From NCBI RefSeq assembly GCF_030160455.1, contig NZ_BSOJ01000019.1, positions 1-64,000 on the forward strand: DNA of 64,000 nt, written 5' to 3'. Below, piece by piece: positions 35,301 to 42,957 of the stretch. A program made the position numbers and the translations under genes. Each line of letters opens with the position of its first letter. Position 1 is the first letter of the stretch. Under the pieces are notes generated by a model that saw nothing but the letters and a program-made list of their open reading frames with translations, was not told the origin of the DNA and ran no database searches. The stretch is from Limnobacter litoralis. GTDB lineage: Bacteria > Pseudomonadota > Gammaproteobacteria > Burkholderiales > Burkholderiaceae_B.

Positions 35301-35927
35301 GACGCCTGCGTAACGGCTCATGGCATAACCCAGCACACCCAAATCAAAATATTCTTGCAGGGTGGCAGGAAACAAAACGGGGATCATGCACGCCTTGAGC
35401 ACATGGTCTGACTGATGGGGCAAGGTCGAACTTTTCGCGGCATGGTCGTCGCCAGCCACCAGCAACACCCCGCCATGGCGCGATGTACCTGCGGCATTGG
35501 CGTGTTTCAGCACATCCACACTGCGGTCAACGCCAGGCCCTTTGCCGTACCACAGCCCAAACACGCCATCTACCTGGGCTCCCTGAAACAGATTGACCTG
35601 CTGTGACCCCCAGACGGCCGTGGCGCCAAGGTCCTCGTTCAAACCGGGCTGAAACTGGATGTTCGCCTGCCGCAAATGAGATTTGGCCGCCCAGAAAGCC
35701 TGATCGACACCGCCCAGAGGTGACCCTCGATAGCCCGACACAAAGCCGCCGGTGTTCAGACCTGCCTTTTTGTCGAGCTGGGCCTGCAACAGCGTCAGGC
35801 GCACTAGCGCCTGTGATCCATTGAGAAACACTCGACCTTTCGGCAAGGTGTATTTGTCATTGAGGGAAATGTGGGTGCCGGCCAGAGTGGCCAGCGGCTT
35901 AAGCTCAGCGTGTTCAGGTGCGTTCAT
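32340..35927 (-). CDS. Fused indolepyruvate ferredoxin oxidoreductase-type enzyme
   Basis: A 1195-residue single-chain 2-oxoacid oxidoreductase. It has pyrimidine-type and TPP-binding domains (HVFANLGDGTYFHSG, about 530), a ferredoxin-like cluster region (NPRVCEGCGDCSEHSNC), a gamma domain near 790 (VVGVGGTGVVTIGALLGMAAHIEGLEVNGLDMAGLAQKGG), and a helical C-terminal extension. Such fusions oxidise aryl-pyruvates or other 2-oxoacids to acyl-CoA in aerobes and reduce a ferredoxin; the exact substrate is open. GGAGG precedes the ATG. Downstream ppk2 overlaps by GTGA. Confidence 0.93.
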   Translation of the reverse strand: MNAPEHAELKPLATLAGTHISLNDKYTLPKGRVFLNGSQALVRLTLLQAQLDKKAGLNTGGFVSGYRGSPLGGVDQAFWAAKSHLRQANIQFQPGLNEDLGATAVWGSQQVNLFQGAQVDGVFGLWYGKGPGVDRSVDVLKHANAAGTSRHGGVLLVAGDDHAAKSSTLPHQSDHVLKACMIPVLFPATLQEYFDLGVLGYAMSRYAGVWVGFKAIADIVESSASVWVDPDRYTIALPTDFEMPPDGLNIRWPDSPLAQEARLLDMKLYAAMAFARANKINRTVYDSPNPRFGIVASGKAYCDTLQALNDLGLTEQACAELGIRLFKVGMVWPLDATGIREFATGLQEILVVEEKRQMIEYQIKEELYAWREDVRPRVYGKFDERAAEDGREGGEWSVPQGRWLLPAHYELDPARIARAIAARLSHFDLPPEIRHSFRSRLHTIAHREEVGHPTHAPIERKPYFCSGCPHNTSTKVPEGSRAMAGIGCHYMVVWMDRNTETFTQMGGEGVPWIGQAPFTQTKHVFANLGDGTYFHSGILAIRASVSAGVNITYKLLYNDAVAMTGGQHIDGTLTVPQLTRQLQAENVSRVVIVTDNPGQYNLLHESDPIAPDVNIYDRSQLDAVQRQLRDIAGTTVLIYEQTCASEKRRRRKRVDPQTGGPMYPDPPKRVMINPRVCEGCGDCSEHSNCLSIEPVKTVWGVKRTINQSTCNKDYSCLEGLCPSLVTVEGAELLKPAVSRVQHDLAGLLVDLPTPEFTLQPGKLDRRYASLVVGVGGTGVVTIGALLGMAAHIEGLEVNGLDMAGLAQKGGAVYSHLQIAPAGQTLAGAKIPVGEADLLLAGDLFVAAHPATLELLKDDAQVVIDADASPTADFIHNPDWYAPRQVLHDDLRQALNDPAARMVEVRAKDLARELLGDTVFANTLLLGLAWQKGWVPLHLESLMQAIALNGVQTEKNSLAFGLGRCLAVYPERIRQLLPEDPQDSVETTEAAFQRMCNDLEHYQNAAYANRFKQTMQALRPSFVRQAMEPHWLHLCKTYYRLLAHKDEYEVARLYTETDFVNDTLAKYGKGARMVFHFAPSWLAGGHQDRPKKRRVKHGGMLALRLLAACRGIRGGWLDPFRYSTEAKNQRLLVGWFESWLEVMQNGQSDLKATLPQLTHTLQLFDKVKGFGLVRLKSFEKYKDELIQATQQQRRPT

Positions 35928-36048
35928 AAACCAGCAACCTCCGCAAGATGGTGTACATCCGGTGAGTTGGGTTGGCTGACACTCGACCTTGTGGGCCAGT
36001 CAACCGTGTCTGACCAGTGTTGCACAGCCGAGGGGCGGGTTCAAGCCC

Positions 36049-36759
36049 CTAATCGGGGTCGTGGGTTTGTATGTCGCGCAAGTTGTTCAGCTGAAACATT
36101 TCTTCAGTGCTGGGGTAGCGCTTTTTCTGATGACGGGCAGGTAGTTTTTCGCCAGAAAAAAGCTCAACAGCCGTGCGGGCGACCTCTTTGGTGTCAAGCG
36201 CGGCATAGGCCGACACAATCGCTGCACCAGCCACAGGTAAAACCCGAGAGGCTGCGCGCTTGATGGTCCGCTTGAACAGCATTTGCCCCAACTGCCGAGA
36301 GACCCGAACCGTGAGATCACGACCACCGCCACGGGCAAATTGATCCACATAGTCCAGAAGACTGGGGGTCGGCTCGGGGTGCTCCAAAGGCATGGCCTTT
36401 TCATATTCCTGCTGGGCGGTATTCACCACATGGCGAAACAGGCAGGTGGTCATTTCCTCTTGTGTCACCTTGGAATGCCCATACGCGGCAGCAATGTCTA
36501 CCACAAGCTGAGCCTGAATGCGCCAGACCATGGCCAGGTCCGGAAGAATGGTCATGAAACCAAGTGGCCCAACCGGCAACGAAAGCGTTCCGGACACTGC
36601 CGCAGCCTTGGCACTGGCCTTTCGCGTGAGATCCCGGCTACGCTCCAGTGGGCGTTTTGCGGCCTGCTTTTCACCAGCTTCGGGAATTCCGCCGGTGATC
36701 AAACTGATCACCGCCTCAACCGGCCCCGACAGGAAAGTAGGAAATTTGTAAACTTGCAT
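36049..36759 (-). CDS. EcsC-family protein
   Basis: A 236-residue protein with the EcsC-like layout: a glycine-rich amphipathic region (LSLPVGPLGFMTILPDLAMVWRIQAQLVVDIAAAYG) in the middle and a second hydrophobic stretch (SRVLPVAGAAIVSAYAALDTKEVARTA) near the end. In Bacillus, EcsC stands with an ABC exporter; here it is alone and its role is unknown. ATG 36759 is chosen; the frame extends 14 codons upstream to 36801. The gene diverges from the Flp/Tad operon. Confidence 0.82.
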   Translation of the reverse strand: MQVYKFPTFLSGPVEAVISLITGGIPEAGEKQAAKRPLERSRDLTRKASAKAAAVSGTLSLPVGPLGFMTILPDLAMVWRIQAQLVVDIAAAYGHSKVTQEEMTTCLFRHVVNTAQQEYEKAMPLEHPEPTPSLLDYVDQFARGGGRDLTVRVSRQLGQMLFKRTIKRAASRVLPVAGAAIVSAYAALDTKEVARTAVELFSGEKLPARHQKKRYPSTEEMFQLNNLRDIQTHDPD

Positions 36760-36829
36760 GAAATAACATTGTAAATGCGTAAAAAATCGCTCAATCGACA
36801 CTGTAAATAAATAGAGTCGCTGTAGTATC

Positions 36830-36970
36830 CTAGCCGATAAGGGCTAATCATTTTGGGTGCAGAACCCTAATTGAAGCTAGCCCCGATGGGCAAACCGATG
36901 AAAAGAAGGGATGTTTCGCCACCTGCTTATCACTTTGCCACTGGAGCATCCACCCTACTATGGGGGAAAG
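36830..36970 (+). ncRNA. Structured leader of the Flp/Tad operon, possible riboswitch
   Basis: The leader before the first flp gene can form several hairpins, some exclusive of each other. TAGCC/GGCTA (36830-36845) competes with GGGCTA/TAGCCC (36840-36845 with 36877-36882), which encloses GGGT/ACCC (36854-36866). GCCC/GGGC is at 36879-36890, GGCAAAC with GTTTCGCC at 36888-36920, and TGCT/AGCA at 36924-36948. GGGCAAACC followed by GAAAA and GGGA resembles the start of c-di-GMP-I riboswitches, but the conserved ACGCAAAGCC is missing. The class is undecided. Confidence 0.35.
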
Positions 36971-37009
36971 GTCTCAGATCTTTTTGATACATCTTGAGGA
37001 GTCAGTGCC

Positions 37010-37186
37010 ATGAAAAAAGTTTCACAACTGCCGTTGGTTAAGAAAAACAAGCAAGAGGGCGCATCCCTGATCGAATATGCGGTAATCGCAGCTTTGATAG
37101 TCGGGATTGCCGTTTTAGTTTTCCCAACATTGCAAACAGGACTTTCAACGGCATTCAGTAACATTTCAGCCCAACTGTCTAAATAA
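37010..37186 (+). CDS. flp: Flp-type pilin subunit, first copy
   Basis: A 58-residue type IVb prepilin. The leader ends in KQEG and the mature part starts ASLIEYAVIAAL, with the Glu5/Tyr6 pair of Flp pilins and one hydrophobic helix. The prepilin peptidase should cut after Gly17. GAGGAG lies before the ATG. From ASLIEYAVIAALI onward it is almost identical to the second copy at 37358-37537; only the leader and a few tail residues differ, so it is a recent or conserved duplication. It is the first gene of the Tad operon. Confidence 0.93.
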   Translation: MKKVSQLPLVKKNKQEGASLIEYAVIAALIVGIAVLVFPTLQTGLSTAFSNISAQLSK

Positions 37187-37194
37187 ATAGTGTT

Positions 37195-37297
37195 TTGGGT
37201 TAGCCAAATTCGTTTTTGTTTGCTCGTAACTGCAAGAAAATTTACCTAATCTAAATCTTGCAGAGACGAGAACAGCTCTTCAATTGGGGTAACCCAA
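37195..37297 (+). ncRNA. Nested stem structure between the two flp genes
   Basis: Three perfect stems are nested: TTGGGTTA (37195-37202) with TAACCCAA (37290-37297), CTCGT (37223-37227) with ACGAG (37266-37270), and GCAAGA (37232-37237) with TCTTGC (37256-37261). An 18-base loop closes the innermost stem and a 4x4 internal loop separates the inner two. An AT-rich stretch with six T follows about 9 bases after the outer stem. It may set the ratio of the two pilins or protect the first message. Confidence 0.6.
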
Positions 37298-37357
37298 ACC
37301 CAATAATTTTTTATTCAAGCCCTACTTTAATTTAAAGAAAATAGCACAGGAGACACC

Positions 37358-37537
37358 ATGAAAAAGCCAACACACTCACTTAAAAAAAACAGGAAAATCA
37401 GCCAAACTGGCGCTTCACTGATTGAATATGCAGTGATTGCAGCGTTGATCGTTGGCATAGCGGTGCTGGTTTTTCCAACTCTGCAAACTGGTCTGTCAAC
37501 CGCATTCACAAAAATAAGTGCGCAGCTATCCAAGTAA
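37358..37537 (+). CDS. flp: Flp-type pilin subunit, second copy
   Basis: A 59-residue Flp prepilin with leader ending SQTG, cleavage after Gly18 and mature start ASLIEYAVIAAL. AGGAG precedes the ATG at good spacing. The mature sequence differs from the first copy mainly near the end (TAFTKISAQLSK against TAFSNISAQLSK). Which copy is the major fibre subunit cannot be told. The TadE-like gene follows after 19 bases. Confidence 0.93.
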   Translation: MKKPTHSLKKNRKISQTGASLIEYAVIAALIVGIAVLVFPTLQTGLSTAFTKISAQLSK

Positions 37538-37556
37538 CAGTCCAGGACTCAAAGCG

Positions 37557-38060
37557 ATGTATCCGATTCGCAACTTGACGTTTTCGCGCAAACTTCTATT
37601 TCGAAATTTGCGGCGGCAGAGCGGGGCAAACCTCATAGAGTTTGCCTTTGTTCTGCCTGTGGTGCTGTTGGTTGTCTTCGGTGTCGTTGGTTTCAGTATC
37701 GTTTTTGTAGTTCAGCACTCCCTAAGTTCTGCGGTTTCTCAAGGTGCGCGTGTAGTCGCTGTTGCTGGATCAACTGGAGATGCCGAATCAGCTGCGCGGC
37801 AAATTTTGCAAAGCTCGTTACCCTCGGCGTTGTATCCAAGTGGTTTTACATTCCAAGGACCGACCATCACCAGCGCCAGCAGTTGTAGTGCCTCGCTCGC
37901 TTCGGGCAGCAATCCGACGCTCGCATGCATGAAATTTCAGGGATTTTTTACGCCAGCCAATAATCCATTTTTGGCCAGTTTCCCGCTGATCAATAAACTA
38001 TTACCCACACAACTGACTGCCAGTACAGTGGTGCTATACCAAACGAGCAGTTCCTTGTAA
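37557..38060 (+). CDS. tadE: TadE/TadG-like pseudopilin
   Basis: A 167-residue protein with a type IVb-like leader, RRQSG then ANLIEFAFVLPVVLLVVFGVVGF: cleavage would follow Gly23 and Glu5 of the mature part is kept, as in TadE/TadF. The periplasmic part is Ser/Ala rich (SAVSQGARVVAVAG, then two cysteines in SSCSASL and LACMKF that may form a disulphide). In other systems such pseudopilins are needed for Flp assembly. ATG 37557 is chosen; an upstream in-frame start at 37518 lies inside flp. Confidence 0.86.
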   Translation: MYPIRNLTFSRKLLFRNLRRQSGANLIEFAFVLPVVLLVVFGVVGFSIVFVVQHSLSSAVSQGARVVAVAGSTGDAESAARQILQSSLPSALYPSGFTFQGPTITSASSCSASLASGSNPTLACMKFQGFFTPANNPFLASFPLINKLLPTQLTASTVVLYQTSSSL

Positions 38061-38096
38061 GCCAAATAATTTGATTGACTGGGAGACAACAGAGAG

Positions 38097-39065
38097 ATGT
38101 CAGGAAAAACAAAAATAATCGCTCTGATACTGTTGGCTGTGGGCCTTGTGTTCATGGCCATGGCCTTTTTATCGGGCCAAAAAGTTCAGAAAAGCAGCCA
38201 GGCTGTAAAGACAGAGGTTGAGCGCAAACCGGTGGTCGTCAGCAGCGTTGCCATCAAATTTGGCGAACCCATCAAGGCCGATCAGGTCCGAATTGACAAA
38301 TTCGCGATCGCACCAGAAGGCACCTTCAAGTCGGTGGAGGAAGTACTTGGCAAAAAAGCCCTGTTCAACATCCCGGCCGGCTCACCCATCACCAAATCAT
38401 TCTTTGAAGCCGGCGCTGTGGCGCAAGAAGTGCGTGAAGGTTATCGCGCTTTTGCAGTCAAGCTGGATGACAACAATGTCACCACCGACAAAATCAAGGC
38501 TGGCGACTTTGTCGATGTATTCTCCATGTTCAAGAGCAACAACACCGAGGTAAAACAGACTGTTTCCCGCATGGTGTTGCCGAAACTGCGCGTGTTGGCT
38601 GTGGGCGATCAATTGGTGAATACACCCGACGCAGCGCAAGACACCAACAACCCTAACGACCCCAACAACCGTAACAAGCCACAAAAGCGGGCCATCACAG
38701 TGGAAGTGCCAGTGGCTGAAGTCAACACCATTGCCGTTGCGCAAAACGAAGGCTCCCTATACCTCGTGATCAGAAACCCGGATGACTTGGCGATGCCCGA
38801 CACCAGCAAGTACCCTGCTCCCACCACTGTTCTGCAACCCGTCAAACAAAAGGTGGCGACAGTCAAAGGCATCAAGATGGAGCCCATTCCGGACAGTGAG
38901 TTGACCGACGAGGATCGTGCCTACGCAGGCACTTCGCTGGGTGATGTGGTATTGCCCGGCAGTCAGAAAAAAGAAGAGAAAAAACAGACGGTGAGGGCCG
39001 CTGCCAGCTCATCCACCGTGGAAGTGATTCGTGGCGGAGAAGTGTCGCGTGAGAGGGCAAAATAA
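38097..39065 (+). CDS. cpaB: CpaB/RcpC, pilus assembly protein with SAF domain
   Basis: A 322-residue protein with one N-terminal membrane segment (IIALILLAVGLVFMAMAFL) and a SAF/flagella-P-ring-like domain: VVVSSVAIKFGEPIKADQV, LFNIPAGSPITKSFF, then AFAVKLDDNNVTTDKIKAGDFVDVF. CpaB/RcpC sits in the periplasm with the secretin. The tail is Lys/Glu rich. It comes 36 bases after the pseudopilin gene and its stop overlaps the first base of the secretin start codon region. Confidence 0.92.
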   Translation: MSGKTKIIALILLAVGLVFMAMAFLSGQKVQKSSQAVKTEVERKPVVVSSVAIKFGEPIKADQVRIDKFAIAPEGTFKSVEEVLGKKALFNIPAGSPITKSFFEAGAVAQEVREGYRAFAVKLDDNNVTTDKIKAGDFVDVFSMFKSNNTEVKQTVSRMVLPKLRVLAVGDQLVNTPDAAQDTNNPNDPNNRNKPQKRAITVEVPVAEVNTIAVAQNEGSLYLVIRNPDDLAMPDTSKYPAPTTVLQPVKQKVATVKGIKMEPIPDSELTDEDRAYAGTSLGDVVLPGSQKKEEKKQTVRAAASSSTVEVIRGGEVSRERAK

Positions 39066-40394
39066 ATGAAATTGGCGTTTAAAAACAAAAGCCTTGTCAG
39101 CGCCTTGGCGCTGGGTTTGTTGTTGAGTGCACCAGCTGCCTGGGCACCCCAAGCCATGGCCCAGAACTCCAGCAATGCCGCCAGCAAACCCTTCGTACTG
39201 AGCATCAGCACAGGCTTTCAGCGAATTGTAACCTTACCCGCCGTTCCGGCGAGGGTGGCCATTGGCGACCCCAGCATTGCCAGCGTGTCTGTACTCAAGC
39301 CCACTGGCAAGGGCAATGCAGGTGCAGGTGTATTGGTAACCGGCCTGAAAACCGGCTCTACCTCGCTGTTGATCTGGGACAAAGGATCCTCCATGGCCCG
39401 CGTGATCACTGTGTCGGTGACGGGCAAAGGCGCTCAAACCATTTCGGACATCAAAGACCTGAACCTTTCAACGGACAATCAGGTTTTAAAGCTTTCAGGT
39501 TCTACGCCCGATGTGGCAGCCTATGAGCAAGCGCGTGAAAGCCTGAGCAAATCATCCGGAAAAGAAGGGGAAGGTTCAGACCTGATCGACACAGCCACCT
39601 TGCAAGTGCCAGGTGCCGTGCAGGTGGATGTCAAGGTTGTTGAATACAGCAAGACCGAGATGCAAAAGCTGGGTATCAATCTGTTCAGAAATGGCGGTGC
39701 GTTCGATGGAACGAACATCATTCAGAACGCCTTCACGATTACCGCCACCAGCACACGCAACGATCTAAACCTGGTCTTAAACATTCTTCAGACCGATGGC
39801 TACGCCCGAATTTTGGCTGAGCCCTCTCTGGTTGCACAATCGGGTCAGGAAGCCTCGTTTCTGGCCGGTGGTGAGGTGCCGATTCCAGTACCAGCTGGCA
39901 ATGGCACAGTGGGCATTCAGTACAAAAAATTCGGTATTGGCCTGACATTCAAACCCACCATTTTGTCGAACAAGACCATCGCACTGAATGTGGCGCCCGA
40001 GGTGAGTGATCTCGACTTTACCCGTGGCACGTCCATTCAAGGCATCGTGGTACCCGCTATTTTGACCCGAAGGGCCAGCACGACCGTGGAACTGGGCGAG
40101 AACCAGACTTTCGTCATTGGCGGATTGGTCAGCCGAAACATTGTGGCCAACGCCAGCAAAGTGCCCTGGTTGTCCGAAATTCCTGTATTAGGCGCTTTCT
40201 TCAAGAACAACAACTACAACCGAGAGGACAAAGAATTGCTGATCATGGTGACACCACATTTCGTGAAGCCACGTGACAGCAAAGCCCCGAAACTTCCCCT
40301 GCCTGGCGAAAACATTGGTGCCCACCCGCGGAGCGTGTGGGGTCAACTGTTTTTACCCAGTAAAAACGAGCCAGTGCCTGGCTTCAGTAACTAA
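39066..40394 (+). CDS. cpaC: CpaC/RcpA, Tad pilus secretin
   Basis: A 442-residue outer-membrane secretin. The signal peptide (about 1-33) ends near AQNSSNA. An N-terminal pilus/BON-like domain (VLSISTGFQRIVTLPAVPARVAIGDPSIASV) is followed by the secretin core with VQVDVKVVEYSKTEMQKLG, LAEPSLVAQSGQEASFLAGGEVPIPV and the end ELLIMVTPHFVKP. It forms the channel through which the Flp fibre leaves the cell. Directly after cpaB. Confidence 0.95.
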   Translation: MKLAFKNKSLVSALALGLLLSAPAAWAPQAMAQNSSNAASKPFVLSISTGFQRIVTLPAVPARVAIGDPSIASVSVLKPTGKGNAGAGVLVTGLKTGSTSLLIWDKGSSMARVITVSVTGKGAQTISDIKDLNLSTDNQVLKLSGSTPDVAAYEQARESLSKSSGKEGEGSDLIDTATLQVPGAVQVDVKVVEYSKTEMQKLGINLFRNGGAFDGTNIIQNAFTITATSTRNDLNLVLNILQTDGYARILAEPSLVAQSGQEASFLAGGEVPIPVPAGNGTVGIQYKKFGIGLTFKPTILSNKTIALNVAPEVSDLDFTRGTSIQGIVVPAILTRRASTTVELGENQTFVIGGLVSRNIVANASKVPWLSEIPVLGAFFKNNNYNREDKELLIMVTPHFVKPRDSKAPKLPLPGENIGAHPRSVWGQLFLPSKNEPVPGFSN

Positions 40395-40408
40395 GGGGGC
40401 CCGGGCTT

Positions 40409-41614
40409 ATGCAAAGCATCGCTCGAATTCTGGTGATTTCTGGGTCAGACCCACACTGGCTGTGGCTGTCTGACGCGGTGGGTGAACGGTACATGCTGGT
40501 GCGAGAAACCGGCACATTCTCTGAAATCGCCCAACGCGTAGGTCTGGTTTCGCCAACCTTGGCGGTGGTTGATTTTTCTCCGCAGGCCGGTGTAGACCCC
40601 GCCCTGATTGTCCGCGAATTGTCTGAGATTTCACCTGATTTGCCTGTGATTGCCATGGGTACGAAATCCGAAACCGATGCTGTCGTTCGCGCCTTGCGCT
40701 CTGGTGTGCGTGACTTTCTGGACACCAGCACCTCCCCAGGGGAAGTGCTCAAGATTGTTAGCGAGGTGCTGGACAAAGCCCCAGCCCCCACTGACGATGG
40801 CAAAGGCCATGTCATTGTGGTGCTGGGCGCCCGCCAAGGCGTGGGAGCCACCACACTGGCGGTCAACATTGCCTCCCGCTTGTCCAAAGGCAGCAAAGAG
40901 GAAACCCTGTTGCTGGATTTCGGCCTTCCTCTGGGTGATGGATTGATCCACCTGCCCTGCGACGAAAAACAGGGTGCCATGAATTTTGTAGAGTGCGTGC
41001 GCAATGTGAGGCGTTTTGACGCCACGCTGGCAAAAACTGCGTTTCGCCGGCATTCGGAAACTGGCATGGCATTGTTGTCACTGCCGCGCAACCTGACTGA
41101 GCTGCGCGACGTACCCGCCACCGATGCACTGAAGTTTTTGAATCTGATCAAGTCGTTCTTTGAAAACATCGTGATCGACCTGTGCGGCTTCAGCAATCTG
41201 GAGTTTGTGGCCAACCTGCTGCGCAGCGCGGACAAAATTTTGCTGGTTACCCCGCAATCTGTGCCGGGCATTGTGACTGGCGCAGAATTGATCAAAAGCC
41301 TCAATGACAAGGGCATTGCTGCCAGCGCATTTGATTTGGTGATATCCCCCCATCACAAGGAAACAGCGCTTACACCCGAGGCGATTGCGCAAAAGCTGTC
41401 CATTGAACGGGTCTACACCCTGCCCGACAGAAACCAGGCTTTGGTCAACGCTGTGAATGAAGGCCGAGTGTTGTCGACACTGGACCCCAAAGACCCGTAC
41501 TCCAAAGCGGTTGAGAAGCTGCTGTCCAGCATTCATCAGCAACGCAAGGAAAAATTGGGCGCAGAGCAGGGTGGCAGTCTGACAACGACCTTGAAGAAGT
41601 GGTTTGTACGATGA
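40409..41614 (+). CDS. cpaE: CpaE/TadZ, pilus localisation ATPase-like protein
   Basis: A 401-residue protein with an N-terminal receiver-like domain that lacks a clear phosphoacceptor motif, followed by a ParA/MinD-type domain. The nucleotide loop reads GARQGVGATTLAVNIA, a deviant Walker A without the first Lys, as is common in TadZ. LLLDFGLPLGDG holds the Walker A' aspartate region. TadZ marks the cell pole for Tad assembly. Its TGA overlaps the cpaF ATG. Confidence 0.9.
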   Translation: MQSIARILVISGSDPHWLWLSDAVGERYMLVRETGTFSEIAQRVGLVSPTLAVVDFSPQAGVDPALIVRELSEISPDLPVIAMGTKSETDAVVRALRSGVRDFLDTSTSPGEVLKIVSEVLDKAPAPTDDGKGHVIVVLGARQGVGATTLAVNIASRLSKGSKEETLLLDFGLPLGDGLIHLPCDEKQGAMNFVECVRNVRRFDATLAKTAFRRHSETGMALLSLPRNLTELRDVPATDALKFLNLIKSFFENIVIDLCGFSNLEFVANLLRSADKILLVTPQSVPGIVTGAELIKSLNDKGIAASAFDLVISPHHKETALTPEAIAQKLSIERVYTLPDRNQALVNAVNEGRVLSTLDPKDPYSKAVEKLLSSIHQQRKEKLGAEQGGSLTTTLKKWFVR

Positions 41615-42957
41615 ATGAAATTGAATTTGGTCAGGAGCCGGAACCCGTCAAGCCGGAAACGACAGCGGCACCGCGTCACACCGAGATTGAGTTCGCGCCC
41701 CAAGAGCCTGCCGATCTGAACAATGAGGTCCTGACCGATGTCAAGGAGATGGCGCATGAGCACATTCTCCGGATTATTGAAAAAAAGGGTGCGTCCTTTG
41801 CAAAAATGGACAACCTGGCCCTGGAGAAATTCATTCAGGGTGAAGTTCAAAGCCTGATTTACACCAAGCAAATTCCGCTGAACGATTCCGAAGTGGCTTA
41901 CGTGGCCGATTCCCTGTACAAGGAAATCGCCGGATTTGGACCACTGGAAGATTTGCTGTCAGACCCCGCCGTTGAAGACATCATGATCAACGGATACAAA
42001 GACGTGTACGTCTCAAAATCGGGGCGGATGGAGCGGGTGTCTACGCGCTTTCTCGACAACAACCACCTTTTGCGGATTGTGCGCCGAATTCTTGCGCCGC
42101 TGGGGCGCAGACTGGACGAATCCAGCCCGATGGTGGATGCCCGCCTGCCCGATGGCAGCCGGATCAACGTGATTATCTCTCCACTGGCCCGCGACGGCGT
42201 GGTGGTGTCCATTCGAAAATTCCGGCGAGTGCCACTGCGCGCTGAAGACCTGATGGGATTGGGCACCTTTGACACCCGCGTGTATGAGTTGATGCGCGAA
42301 GCGGTGCGCAAACGCTGTAACCTGGTGGTCAGTGGTGCCACGTCCACGGGCAAGACGTCCATGCTGAACGTGATTGCTGAATTTATTCCAGCTGGGGAGC
42401 GACTCATCACCATTGAGGACACCGCCGAACTGCAACTGAATCACCACCACGTGGTTCGGCTTGAAAGCAGACCCGGGGGCCATGAGGGTGCGGGCAGTAT
42501 TACCATTCGCGACCTCGTGAAAAACAGTTTGCGTATGCGCCCAGACCGCGTGATCGTGGGTGAGGTGCGCGGTGCCGAGGTTTTGGACATGCTACAGGCC
42601 ATGAGCACCGGCCACGACGGTTCCATGGGCACCATTCACGCCTCGACACCTCGCGATTGTCTTCATCGATTGGAAATGCTGTCGGGATTTGCGGGCTTTA
42701 CCGGCAACGAAGCCAGCTTGCGTCGACAAATTGCATCCGCCCTCGACCTGATTATCCAGATTGTTCGGCTGCCCTCAGGCAAGCGGCGCATCTACAGCAT
42801 CACTGAAGTGGCTGGCATCGTAGACGACAACATATTGCTGCAGGACCTGTACCGCTATGAAAGCAGGGTTGGACCGGACGGGCAGGAGCTGGACAACTGG
42901 GTGCCTGTTGTGCCCTACCCCAAAAACCCCAAAATCTCGCACATTCGTTTGACATGA
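41611..42957 (+). CDS. cpaF: CpaF/TadA, secretion ATPase of the Tad pilus
   Basis: A 448-residue type II/IV secretion ATPase. It has an N-terminal all-helical region, the N1 domain with [21 protein letters not shown], Walker [14 protein letters not shown], the Asp box [24 protein letters not shown], Walker [15 protein letters not shown] and the His box [13 protein letters not shown]. It powers both extension and, as known for Caulobacter, possibly retraction. I start at ATG 41611, which overlaps the cpaE stop, and not at the upstream GTG 41599. Confidence 0.95.
   Translation: MNEIEFGQEPEPVKPETTAAPRHTEIEFAPQEPADLNNEVLTDVKEMAHEHILRIIEKKGASFAKMDNLALEKFIQGEVQSLIYTKQIPLNDSEVAYVADSLYKEIAGFGPLEDLLSDPAVEDIMINGYKDVYVSKSGRMERVSTRFLDNNHLLRIVRRILAPLGRRLDESSPMVDARLPDGSRINVIISPLARDGVVVSIRKFRRVPLRAEDLMGLGTFDTRVYELMREAVRKRCNLVVSGATSTGKTSMLNVIAEFIPAGERLITIEDTAELQLNHHHVVRLESRPGGHEGAGSITIRDLVKNSLRMRPDRVIVGEVRGAEVLDMLQAMSTGHDGSMGTIHASTPRDCLHRLEMLSGFAGFTGNEASLRRQIASALDLIIQIVRLPSGKRRIYSITEVAGIVDDNILLQDLYRYESRVGPDGQELDNWVPVVPYPKNPKISHIRLT

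Noticed and set aside
36031-36050. Terminator between the EcsC and oxidoreductase genes
   Set aside because: AGGGGC/GCCCCT can pair but no T-run follows on the minus strand and the hairpin overlaps the EcsC stop codon.
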